This document shows, piece by piece, positions 42,451-49,708 of a DNA stretch of 64,000 nt (positions are counted from its first letter, which is position 1; each line of letters starts with the position of its first letter). Source of the DNA: Haladaptatus salinisoli (lineage in GTDB: Archaea; Halobacteriota; Halobacteria; Halobacteriales; Haladaptataceae); NCBI RefSeq assembly GCF_020614375.1, contig NZ_CP085327.1, positions 1,414,823 to 1,478,822 on the forward strand, read 5' to 3'. The position numbers and the translations under genes were made by a program. The notes beneath the pieces were generated by a model. It was not told the origin of the DNA. It saw only the letters and a list, made by a program, of their open reading frames with translations, and did not search any database.

Positions 42451-43671
42451 ATGAAGGCCGTCGTCGTGAATCCATCGACGGAACGAATCAGCGGCGTGCC
42501 GCTCGTCGAGCGACTGGTTCGGGGGCTCGAGGAGGCGGGGATCTCCGACGTCCGCGTCTACGGTCTCGACGACGCGGTGGGGGAAGCGCCGCACGCCGTG
42601 TCCGCCGACGGCGGCGAGACGTCGGACGGCGGGGTTCTGTACGTGGACGGCCGCCACTACGTCGACGAGCGGATCTTCGAGGCGGTCGCCGACCGTCAAG
42701 GGACGTACCTCGTCGTCGACGACCCCCGCGACGACGGCGGAGCGCCGAACCCGCGCGGGGGAATCCCGGTCGGGGTCGACGGCGACGCGGTGACCGCGGT
42801 CGGCCGAGACGGTGATAAACTGTGGACGGGCGTGGCCAGACTGGACGCCGTCGACGAAACGCGAACCGACGCCGAATCGTTCCTCGACGAGGTGGCGGCG
42901 ACCGACGGCCTCGGATGGTTCGACGTCGCCGAAATCGATACGTACGTCACCAAACTGCGGCGGGACGTGCCGCTGCACTGGTACCGCGTCGACGACCGGA
43001 AGAGCCGCCGGGCGGCCGAACGGGCGGTGCTCGACGCGAGCAAGAAGAGTCCGGCCGACCTCGTGGCGACGTACGTCCACGACCCCATCGAGGACCGGGT
43101 CGTCCTGCGACTCGCCAACCGTTCGATCACGCCGAACCAGATCACGCTGCTCGTCAACGTCGTCGCGTACCTCGCGACCGCGCTATTCGCGACCGGCTAC
43201 CTCCTGCCGGCGTCGCTGTTGACGTTCGTCGTCGGACTCGCCGACGGGTTCGACGGGAAACTCGCGCGGCTCACGGGGATGAAGACCCGGGTCGGGGCCA
43301 TGGAGCACTCCTTCGATCTGCTGTACGAGTTCTCCTGGATCGTCGCGCTCGGATACTACCTCTCCCGGAGCGCCGGGGCGCGACCGCTCCTGCTCGCGGC
43401 CGGCATCGTCACCGTCGTGGCCTTCTACCGGGACCTCTACGACCGCTTCATCGACCAGACGGGCTACAGCGTCGACGTTGCGAGCCCCTTCATGGAGCGC
43501 TTCCAACTCGTCACCGGCCGCCGGAACGTGTACAACCTCCACATCCTCGCGTTCGTCCTCCTGGGATACCCGCTGTTCGCCCTGTACACCATCGGCGCGC
43601 ACGCCGTGCTGACCGCTACCGTTTACTCCGTCCAGTCGTTCGTCCGGCTTCGCCGCCTCGATACCGAGTAA
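42451..43671 (+). CDS. CDP-alcohol phosphotransferase with degenerate N-terminal nucleotidyltransferase domain (DIPP-synthase-like)
   Basis: The 406-residue protein starts 3 bp after the cytidylyltransferase gene. Residues 1-190 resemble a nucleotidyltransferase (ISGVPLVERLVRGLEEAGISDVRVYG; also a FDVAEIDTYVTKLRRD end), but the LAAGxGxR loop is replaced by VNPSTER, so it should be inactive. Residues 225-400 are a CDP-alcohol phosphotransferase with about six helices. The DxxDGxxAR part is intact (D265, D268, G269, A272, R273), while the second half reads G282-AM-E285-HSF-D289 instead of GxxxDxxxD. By analogy it joins CDP-inositol to an alcohol, inositol-1-phosphate for DIPP, or a lipid. Confidence 0.85.
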   Translation: MKAVVVNPSTERISGVPLVERLVRGLEEAGISDVRVYGLDDAVGEAPHAVSADGGETSDGGVLYVDGRHYVDERIFEAVADRQGTYLVVDDPRDDGGAPNPRGGIPVGVDGDAVTAVGRDGDKLWTGVARLDAVDETRTDAESFLDEVAATDGLGWFDVAEIDTYVTKLRRDVPLHWYRVDDRKSRRAAERAVLDASKKSPADLVATYVHDPIEDRVVLRLANRSITPNQITLLVNVVAYLATALFATGYLLPASLLTFVVGLADGFDGKLARLTGMKTRVGAMEHSFDLLYEFSWIVALGYYLSRSAGARPLLLAAGIVTVVAFYRDLYDRFIDQTGYSVDVASPFMERFQLVTGRRNVYNLHILAFVLLGYPLFALYTIGAHAVLTATVYSVQSFVRLRRLDTE

Positions 43672-43759
43672 GTTCGGCGCCGTCGCCTCGCACCTCCGCA
43701 CCGAGGCTCGGGGCCGCTACGCCTTTTCGTCTCCGTCGCCTCCTCGTAAGCGATACGCG

Positions 43760-45181
43760 ATGCGCCAGCGAGTCGAACGGGGCGTCCGGCGAGTCGTCCC
43801 CGACGGGGTCGCTGATTCCGTCGAGGGAGCGTACGCCGCCGCCCGGCGCGGGATTCGAGCGCGCCGCGCGAACCGGTCGTTCGAGCGACGCGACGCCGGG
43901 GACCCGACGTCACCGGCGGCGGACGCGCCCGACCACGTCGTCCTCGTCGTCGTGGACGCCCTCCGCGCGGACGCCCTCGACGCGGAACGGACGCCGTTCC
44001 TGTCGTCGTTGGACGGGACGGACGCCGTCGCACCCGCGACGTGGACGTTCCCCTCGGTCACGTCGCTCCTCTCGGGAACGTATCCCCACGACCACGGCGC
44101 GATGCGCCGGTCGGACGACTACGAGAACTCGGTGGCGGACGTCACCGGTCTACCGCCGCAGTCGGACGTCCCCCTCCTCGCCGATCACCTCGACGCCGCC
44201 GGCTACCGCACGTACGGCGCGTTCGGCTTCGTCGTCCCGTTCCTCGCGCTTCGCGGCCGGTTCGCCGAACACCGGCTCTACGCCGACGCCGACGCCCGCC
44301 GACTCCTCGCCGACCACGCCGAGTGGCTGGCCGACCGCCGCGACGACCGGACGTTCTCCTACCTCCACCTCGCGGATCTGCACGAACCCGTCGAACCCCC
44401 CGCTCCGTACGCGGCCGAGCACGACGTGGATACCTCCATCCCCGACATCGAGGGCTGGAACTACGAGGACGTGGTGACCTCGACGCCGACCGCGGATCGC
44501 TACCGCAGGAACCGGCGGCGTCTGTACGAGGCGGCGGTCGAATACGCGGACGACCGCCTCGCCGCCCACCATCGCCGCGTCGCCGACCTGGTGGACGACG
44601 CCGCGTTCGTCGTTACCGGCGACCACGGCGAGGGGTTCTGGGAGCGCGCGCGGTTCCACGCCGATACCTTCGCCGACCCCCGTCCCGCGTACTGCGTCGG
44701 CCACGGCGGCGCGCCCCACGAAGCCGTCACCCGGGTTCCGGTGCGAACCGACGGGTTCGCCGTCGCCGGGACGGACCGCCCGACCTCGTTGGTCGACATC
44801 GCGCCGACGGTTCTGCGGGCCGCGACGGGAGAAGACGGCGTCGGAGGGGATTCCTCGGCCGACGCCGACCCGGACGCGGGGGGTGTCCCCCTCGACGAAC
44901 CGGTGCCGGACGACCGAATTCGACTCGTCGAGGGGACGCGCTACGGGTACGAGAAGAAGGCGGTCTACGCCGACGGATGGAAGTTGATGGTGTCTCGTGG
45001 CGACGACGCGTCCGTCGGGTTCTCGCTGCCGTCGGAGACGGAGACGACGATTCCGCCGGACGCGGCGACGCGTCTCTCCGACGCTCTCCCGCCGTGGCCG
45101 ACGTCCGGCGACGCGGCGGCCGTGCGAGACGACGTCGCCGGCGACGTCGCTCGCCGACTCGAACGACTCGGATATCGCTAA
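43760..45181 (+). CDS. Alkaline-phosphatase-superfamily phosphohydrolase/phosphotransferase (sulfatase fold)
   Basis: The 473-residue protein has the metal Asp in VVVDALRADAL (D66). The nucleophile loop ATWTFPSVTSLLSGTYPHDHG carries Thr96 where sulfatases have a Cys or Ser, and Val replaces the sulfatase Arg. Later metal sites are FVVTGDHGEGF and CVGHGGAPHEAVTRVPV. Thr nucleophiles are typical of LtaS, EptA and NPP type phosphotransferases/phosphodiesterases, so sulfatase activity is unlikely. No signal peptide or membrane helix is visible. The position after the CDP-alcohol enzyme suggests action on an inositol-phosphate product. The downstream end overlaps a convergent remnant by 4 bp. Confidence 0.82.
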   Translation: MRQRVERGVRRVVPDGVADSVEGAYAAARRGIRARRANRSFERRDAGDPTSPAADAPDHVVLVVVDALRADALDAERTPFLSSLDGTDAVAPATWTFPSVTSLLSGTYPHDHGAMRRSDDYENSVADVTGLPPQSDVPLLADHLDAAGYRTYGAFGFVVPFLALRGRFAEHRLYADADARRLLADHAEWLADRRDDRTFSYLHLADLHEPVEPPAPYAAEHDVDTSIPDIEGWNYEDVVTSTPTADRYRRNRRRLYEAAVEYADDRLAAHHRRVADLVDDAAFVVTGDHGEGFWERARFHADTFADPRPAYCVGHGGAPHEAVTRVPVRTDGFAVAGTDRPTSLVDIAPTVLRAATGEDGVGGDSSADADPDAGGVPLDEPVPDDRIRLVEGTRYGYEKKAVYADGWKLMVSRGDDASVGFSLPSETETTIPPDAATRLSDALPPWPTSGDAAAVRDDVAGDVARRLERLGYR

Positions 45182-45423
45182 CGCTTCCGGACGACGTCGT
45201 TCGAAAGCGGAGTCCGGGGACGGCGCTCCCACCGGTTGTCTCCGGCAACGACGATAACGGTCTCACCGACGACGTCGAGGGACGCTTCGACGTCGGGGCC
45301 GAAGTCGACGGTGATGACGTTTTCCACCTCGTATTCGCGGCGAGTGATCGTAACGTCATCCCGCTCGTTCGCGGCGGACTGAAGCGGGCGCGGAGTTTCC
45401 GTACGTCGGATTGACTCGTCGCG
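45178..45423 (-). pseudogene. Hsp20/DUF7127-like remnant without start codon
   Basis: The minus strand reads RREYEVENVITVDFGPDVEASLDVVGETVIVVAGDNRWER in sections, which fits the beta-sandwich of small haloarchaeal Hsp20-like (DUF7127-type) proteins. Upstream the frame contains no ATG, GTG or TTG until it runs into the end of the DUF892 gene, apart from the GTG inside EYEVENV. It looks like a 5'-truncated gene; an unusual start codon cannot be excluded. Confidence 0.4.
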
Positions 45424-45424
45424 C

Positions 45425-45979
45425 CTAAGTTCCGCGCCCGTCGTTCGACGGGTATCGAAGGGCGCTCAATTCGTCCCGGAGGGTATCGAGGGTCGATTTC
45501 CCCGCGAGTCCCCGAAGCTTCCTGAGGGTCTTTCCCTCCTGTCCGAGGTTATCCTCCAGCGGGGTCGTCACGCCCTCCCCGACGCCTATCTTCTTGGCTA
45601 TCCTGAGAAGTTCCTCGTAGCTCGTTATCTCGATGCGTTCCGTCTCGATTCCGAAATCGAGGTAGCGGAGATTCCGAAGTTCGTCGTCCTTCACGCCGGC
45701 GTCGAACCGGTCCCTCTCTTCCAACAGACCGTCGACGACTCGGTTGTCCCGCCGGGTCGGCTCCTTCCCGAGCGCCTCGAACGCCTCCTCCACGCGTCTC
45801 ACTTGCGTCTCCGTCTCGGTGCGGTGGATGGCGAACCCCGCGCTGAGATTGTCGTTAGTGGCCAGTTGCGACATCTCGTCGAGGGCGTCGACCAGCTTCA
45901 CCTCCATGTCGTAGACCGCCTCGAGGGTGAACACGAACAGGTCCTCCGGGTTTCGGAGTTCGGTCTGTGGTGCGCTCAT
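45425..45979 (-). CDS. DUF892/YciF-type ferritin-like protein
   Basis: The 184-residue protein is a four-helix bundle of the YciE/YciF (DUF892) family. It opens NPEDLFVFTLEAVYDMEVKLVDALDEMSQLATNDNLSAGFAIHRTETETQVRRVEEAFEALG in sections, then DFGIETERIEITSYEELLRIAKKIG and VTTPLEDNLGQEGKTL. Glu and His residues in helices 1, 2 and 3 give a possible di-metal site. YciF-like proteins are stress-associated in bacteria. ATG 45979 is chosen; frames open beyond it are shadows. A stress-related partner (PRC-barrel-like protein) is encoded 2.2 kb downstream. Confidence 0.85.
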   Translation of the reverse strand: MSAPQTELRNPEDLFVFTLEAVYDMEVKLVDALDEMSQLATNDNLSAGFAIHRTETETQVRRVEEAFEALGKEPTRRDNRVVDGLLEERDRFDAGVKDDELRNLRYLDFGIETERIEITSYEELLRIAKKIGVGEGVTTPLEDNLGQEGKTLRKLRGLAGKSTLDTLRDELSALRYPSNDGRGT

Positions 45980-46145
45980 GGACGTTCCGTAGACGGTTCG
46001 AGAGGGAGTCGTAAAGCCGTTTTTCCGACGGAGTAGTTCGTTCTCGAAGTAACACGGATACCTCGAGAGGGGTTCCGGTCGGGTCGCTGCTCTCGGCGGA
46101 GCGCGTTCCGCTGGCTCCTTCGGGCGTTCCGTTCGCGGCGTTCGG

Positions 46146-47045
46146 TCACCGGTTCTGATACTCGCTCGCCCGATGGTGGCGCGCGAACCACCACAGGAGG
46201 AATCGTCTCGCCGGATAGGAGGTGGCGATTCGGACGCCGAAGTCCGTGGCCGGAGTCCGCAGCGACTCGGGGAGCAGGGCTTCGATAACCGTGCCCGCCT
46301 TGGCCGCCGACCCGACCTCGTACCGTCGCTTCGGGGCGTCGCTGTTCGCGGCTTCGAGCATGGTTTCGGCGACCGTTTCGGGGGACGCGATTCCCGGCCC
46401 GCCGCTTTTGACGGTGTGCAGCAGTTCGAGCACCTCGTAGAGGTCGGTGTACGCCGCTTTGTGGTCGACGTCGACGAGTTCGTCGCGCACTCGGTCGTAG
46501 AAGTCCGTCGCGATGGCCGTCGGTTCGACGACGACGACGTCGATACCGTGTTCCCGCACCTCCTGACGAACGGTCCGGCTGACGGTCGCGAGCGCCGACT
46601 TCGAGCCGCTGTAGACGCCGTTGCCGGCGATCGGGTAGCGGTCGGTGATGCTCGTGACGTTGATGATCGTCCCCGAGCCGCTATCACGCATGTGCGGCAG
46701 GGCGGCGCGCATCAATCGATACGGGCCGAAAACGTTCACCTCGTACTGCTCGCGCACCTTGTCGATCGGAACGTCCTCGACGGGGCCCATCTGCCCGAAG
46801 CCGGCGTTGTTGACGAGGCAGTCCAGGCGACCCCGCTCCTCGACGACGCGCTCGACGACCCGCACCGCGTCCTCGGTCGAGGTGACGTCGAGCGCTGCCG
46901 TCCTGGCCCCCGCGTCCCCGAGCGCGGCGAGTTCGTTCGGATCGCGGGCGGTCGCGTAGACCTCCCACCCGTCGGCCAGAAACTCGCGAGCGGCCGCGCG
47001 CCCGACGCCGGACGAACAGCCGGTAATGAGAGCCGTGGTACCCAT
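46146..47045 (-). CDS. Short-chain dehydrogenase/reductase
   Basis: The 299-residue classical SDR has the NAD(P) loop TGCSSGVGRAAA, NNAG in LVNNAGFGQMG, the catalytic Ser in INVTSITDRYP and YSGSK (Tyr-x3-Lys). Arg33 region (YATARDP) suggests NADP. Substrate unknown; the C-terminal extension (residues 240-299, with ARRFLLWWFARHHR) resembles retinol/steroid-type SDRs that associate with membranes. A perfect 14-bp palindrome abuts the start codon and probably controls it. Confidence 0.9.
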   Translation of the reverse strand: MGTTALITGCSSGVGRAAAREFLADGWEVYATARDPNELAALGDAGARTAALDVTSTEDAVRVVERVVEERGRLDCLVNNAGFGQMGPVEDVPIDKVREQYEVNVFGPYRLMRAALPHMRDSGSGTIINVTSITDRYPIAGNGVYSGSKSALATVSRTVRQEVREHGIDVVVVEPTAIATDFYDRVRDELVDVDHKAAYTDLYEVLELLHTVKSGGPGIASPETVAETMLEAANSDAPKRRYEVGSAAKAGTVIEALLPESLRTPATDFGVRIATSYPARRFLLWWFARHHRASEYQNR

Positions 47046-47082
47046 CGTGAACGTTCACGCTCCGCAAGCGCATAGGTTCACG
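47046..47082 (-). promoter_or_regulatory. Palindromic operator at SDR start plus extra half-site
   Basis: CGTGAAC-GTTCACG is a perfect 14-bp palindrome at 47046-47059, directly next to the ATG (47043-47045). Another GTTCACG half-site lies at 47076-47082. The weak TATA candidate CCTATGCGC sits between the two. A dimeric repressor overlapping the leaderless transcription start is the simplest reading. Confidence 0.55.
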
Positions 47083-47111
47083 GGCGAAACGCACTGCGAA
47101 CCGGAGACGAG

Positions 47112-47285
47112 TTACTCAGCTTCCTCGTCGTTCGCTTCCGCCGCTTCTTCCTCGCCCTCCTCGTCGACTCGTTCCTCCGCCTGCTTCTGTTTCTGGACCA
47201 AACTCTCGCTATCCTCGTCGTTCGGTTCGCTCCGTTCTTTCTCCTCGACCGCTTCGGTCAGCGGGTCGTCGTTCTCGTCCGTCAT
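47112..47285 (-). CDS. Small acidic protein (57 aa)
   Basis: An ATG-to-TAA frame of 57 residues (MTDENDDPLTEAVEEKERSEPNDEDSE, continuing VQKQKQAEERVDEEGE) is almost entirely Glu, Asp, Ala and Gln. It would be disordered or a single helix. It lies between the SDR operator and coaD and is too short and biased for a family call. Its codon use is consistent with coding, but low complexity keeps confidence moderate. Confidence 0.55.
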   Translation of the reverse strand: MTDENDDPLTEAVEEKERSEPNDEDSESLVQKQKQAEERVDEEGEEEAAEANDEEAE

Positions 47286-47447
47286 GGTTCCCGTTCGGGG
47301 TACCTTCCTGAGAGACTTAATCGCGTCGGCGGCTACGGTCGTCGTCCACGACGCGACGAATCGAACGCGACCGGCTTCCGGGTGACTACGAGGAGTACCG
47401 ACCGTCGTTCGGCTGAGGTTTATCCGTCTCGCCGCCGGAAATGGAAT

Positions 47448-47918
47448 ATGCGAGTCGCAGTCGCCGGGACGTTCGGCCCGTTACACGACGGTCATCGAGC
47501 GATGTTTGAAGCGGCGCTGGAGCGCGGCGACGAGGGCGTGGTCGTCGGCCTCAGTAGCGACGAGTTCGCGCGCGAGACGCGACGACCAAATCCCCGCCCG
47601 ATTCCACCGTACGAGGAGCGCAAACGGCGGGTGGAAGCGACCCTCGACGAACTCGACGAGCGGAACCGAGAGGTCGAAATTCGCCGGTTCGGCGACGAAC
47701 ACGGCTTCGCGGACGACGATCCGTCGTTAGATGCGCTGGTCGTCTCACCCGAAACCGACGAGGAGGTCGCCGCGATCAACCGCCGGCGGACGGACCGAGG
47801 AATGGAACCGCTCGAATCCGTCGTCGTTCCGTACGCGTACGCCGAAGACGGGGAGCCGATCTCGTCGACGCGCATCGTGAACGGGGAGATCGACGAACAC
47901 GGCACCCTCCTCGGGTGA
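47448..47918 (+). CDS. coaD: Archaeal phosphopantetheine adenylyltransferase (CoaD type)
   Basis: The 156-residue nucleotidyltransferase has GTFGPLHDGHRAMFEAA (HxGH), the binding segment GLSSDEFARETRRPNPRPIPPYEERKRRVEATL, VVSPETDEEVAAINRRR and ISSTRI near the end. It transfers AMP to 4'-phosphopantetheine in CoA synthesis; this is the archaeal/eukaryotic-like form. ATG 47448 is used with a TATA-like GGTTTATCC about 27 bp upstream. The enzyme is a single-gene unit, divergent from the small acidic gene. Confidence 0.92.
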   Translation: MRVAVAGTFGPLHDGHRAMFEAALERGDEGVVVGLSSDEFARETRRPNPRPIPPYEERKRRVEATLDELDERNREVEIRRFGDEHGFADDDPSLDALVVSPETDEEVAAINRRRTDRGMEPLESVVVPYAYAEDGEPISSTRIVNGEIDEHGTLLG

Positions 47919-48184
47919 TTTTTCGCGTAACATCGCGCCGCTCGCCGGGCGCGGTGACGGGGTGCATCGGACGAACCCGACCGACGAAGCGACGACTCCT
48001 TTGCAACCGCTCGAACTTCGGTCGGACTCGCTACCGACCTTCGTCGTGAGCGCGTTCGAGCGACCGCGTCGGACGGAAATAATCACCGAACGCTTCGTCG
48101 CTGAATTACAGCGACGTTCGACGCTAGTAAAATCGCCGACATATATAAGTAGACCATCGGCTAGCCTCCAACCGGTGGGGGAGA

Positions 48185-49504
48185 ATGTCCGAGAATCCAG
48201 AAAACACCGGCGAGACGCGCATCACGACCGACCGGGAGACGATCAGAACGTGGGCCGACGAGAGCGGCTGGCAGCCCGCGTACCGAACCGACGCGGAGAC
48301 GCGGTCGCCGTTCGCCTACTCGCCGGAACGACACGCCGACGTGGAGGTCGAGGAGGCCGAGTGGGAGGAGTTCCTCGAAGCGTTCGACGACGAGGAGATG
48401 GCGGTCATCCGATATCCGGCGACGGACGAGGAGACGGAGCGGTACGAGGTCGTCCCGCGCTCGGAGGTCGCTGAGCGGGCGACGCTCGAAAGCGCCGAGG
48501 TCGAACAGGCGCTGCTGGACGGCGAAACCGTCCGGAGCGAAATCACTGAAACTCGCGTCATCGAGCGCGAAATCGTCGAAACCGAGACCATCGAGAGCGA
48601 GGTCGTCGACTCCGAAATCGTCGCCGACCGAATCGTCGACACCGAACTCATCCGGCGCGAACTGACCGACACCGAACCGGAGTTCGTCGACGACGACACG
48701 CTCGTCCTCGAGTTCGACGAGACGAGACTGGTGCGCCGCGAGGTCGTCGAGCGCAAGCGAATCGAGAGCGAGGTCGTCGACGTCGACGTCGCCGAGCGAG
48801 ACGTTCTCGAAGAGGATTCGCTCGAGAGCGTGGTCGACATCGAAGGCGTCCAGCGAACGCTCCTCCAGAGCAACCTCTTCGGCGAGATGCCGGTCGAGGA
48901 AGCCATCCAAGCCGGGCACATCGAGAGCGAGTTCACGGAGGGCAGGATCATCGAGAGCCTGCTGTTCGAACGCCGACTCGTCGAGGACGAAATCGTCGAC
49001 CGGGTGGAGAACGTCTACGACTTGACCGAGAGCGAGGTCGTCGAGACCACGACGGCGACCTCCGACCTCGTCGAGAGCGGTATCGTGGACGCGGAGTACG
49101 TCGAGCGCGAGTTCGGTTCGGAAGTGGTCGCGGGGACGACCGAATCGGTGACCATCGAGGAGGAGACGACCGAGACGGAGACCGAAACGATGGGGACGAC
49201 CGAGGACGAGACGATGGAGACGGGGACGACCGAAACCGAGACGACGGGAACGGCGGAGGACGAGGGCGAAGCCGTCTCCCTCAACAACCGCGACACGGGG
49301 AAGAAGGTCGTGAACCGCGACGGCGAGAAGATCGGCATGGTCGCCGAAGTCGAAGGGGACACCATCTACGTCGACCCCGACCCCAGTTTCACCGACCGCG
49401 TCAAGGCCGAACTCGGCATCGAAGAGCACGACGAGGACACGTATCCGGTCAGAGTCGACCAGATAGACGAGGTCACTCGAACCGAGGTTCGAATCGCCGG
49501 ATAG
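48185..49504 (+). CDS. Acidic pentad-repeat protein with C-terminal PRC-barrel-like domain
   Basis: The 439-residue protein has four parts. Residues 1-95 form an N-terminal domain. Residues 115-165, 180-215 and 243-310 show a 5-residue rhythm, two hydrophobic then acidic, any, acidic (IVETE, TIESE, VVDSE, IVADR, IVDTE). Residues 320-360 are a Thr/Glu-rich linker. Residues 363-436 are a PRC-barrel-like domain (VVNRDGEKIGMVAEVEGDTIYVDPDP, YPVRVDQIDEVT). The fusion recalls YsnF-type stress proteins (PRC plus DUF2382), but the repeat is more regular here. A TATA-like ACATATATAAG sits at about 48138-48148, with a possible SD-like GGGGGAG before the ATG. Confidence 0.8.
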   Translation: MSENPENTGETRITTDRETIRTWADESGWQPAYRTDAETRSPFAYSPERHADVEVEEAEWEEFLEAFDDEEMAVIRYPATDEETERYEVVPRSEVAERATLESAEVEQALLDGETVRSEITETRVIEREIVETETIESEVVDSEIVADRIVDTELIRRELTDTEPEFVDDDTLVLEFDETRLVRREVVERKRIESEVVDVDVAERDVLEEDSLESVVDIEGVQRTLLQSNLFGEMPVEEAIQAGHIESEFTEGRIIESLLFERRLVEDEIVDRVENVYDLTESEVVETTTATSDLVESGIVDAEYVEREFGSEVVAGTTESVTIEEETTETETETMGTTEDETMETGTTETETTGTAEDEGEAVSLNNRDTGKKVVNRDGEKIGMVAEVEGDTIYVDPDPSFTDRVKAELGIEEHDEDTYPVRVDQIDEVTRTEVRIAG

Positions 49505-49708
49505 CCGACGGTCGAATCGCCGGTTCGGCTCCGCGTCGGGGAAGGACCCCGACGTTCGACCCCTTCGAAACGTTCCCGGCGGCGTTACCGTCCGAAACGG
49601 AAGGAGCCGCCGGAAAAACGGAGCGGCGCGATACCATCTCGCTCACCTCCGGCAGTTGATTCTTTAAACGGGCCATAAATAAGGTAGGCGGTGAGAGAGC
49701 GTTCCGGT

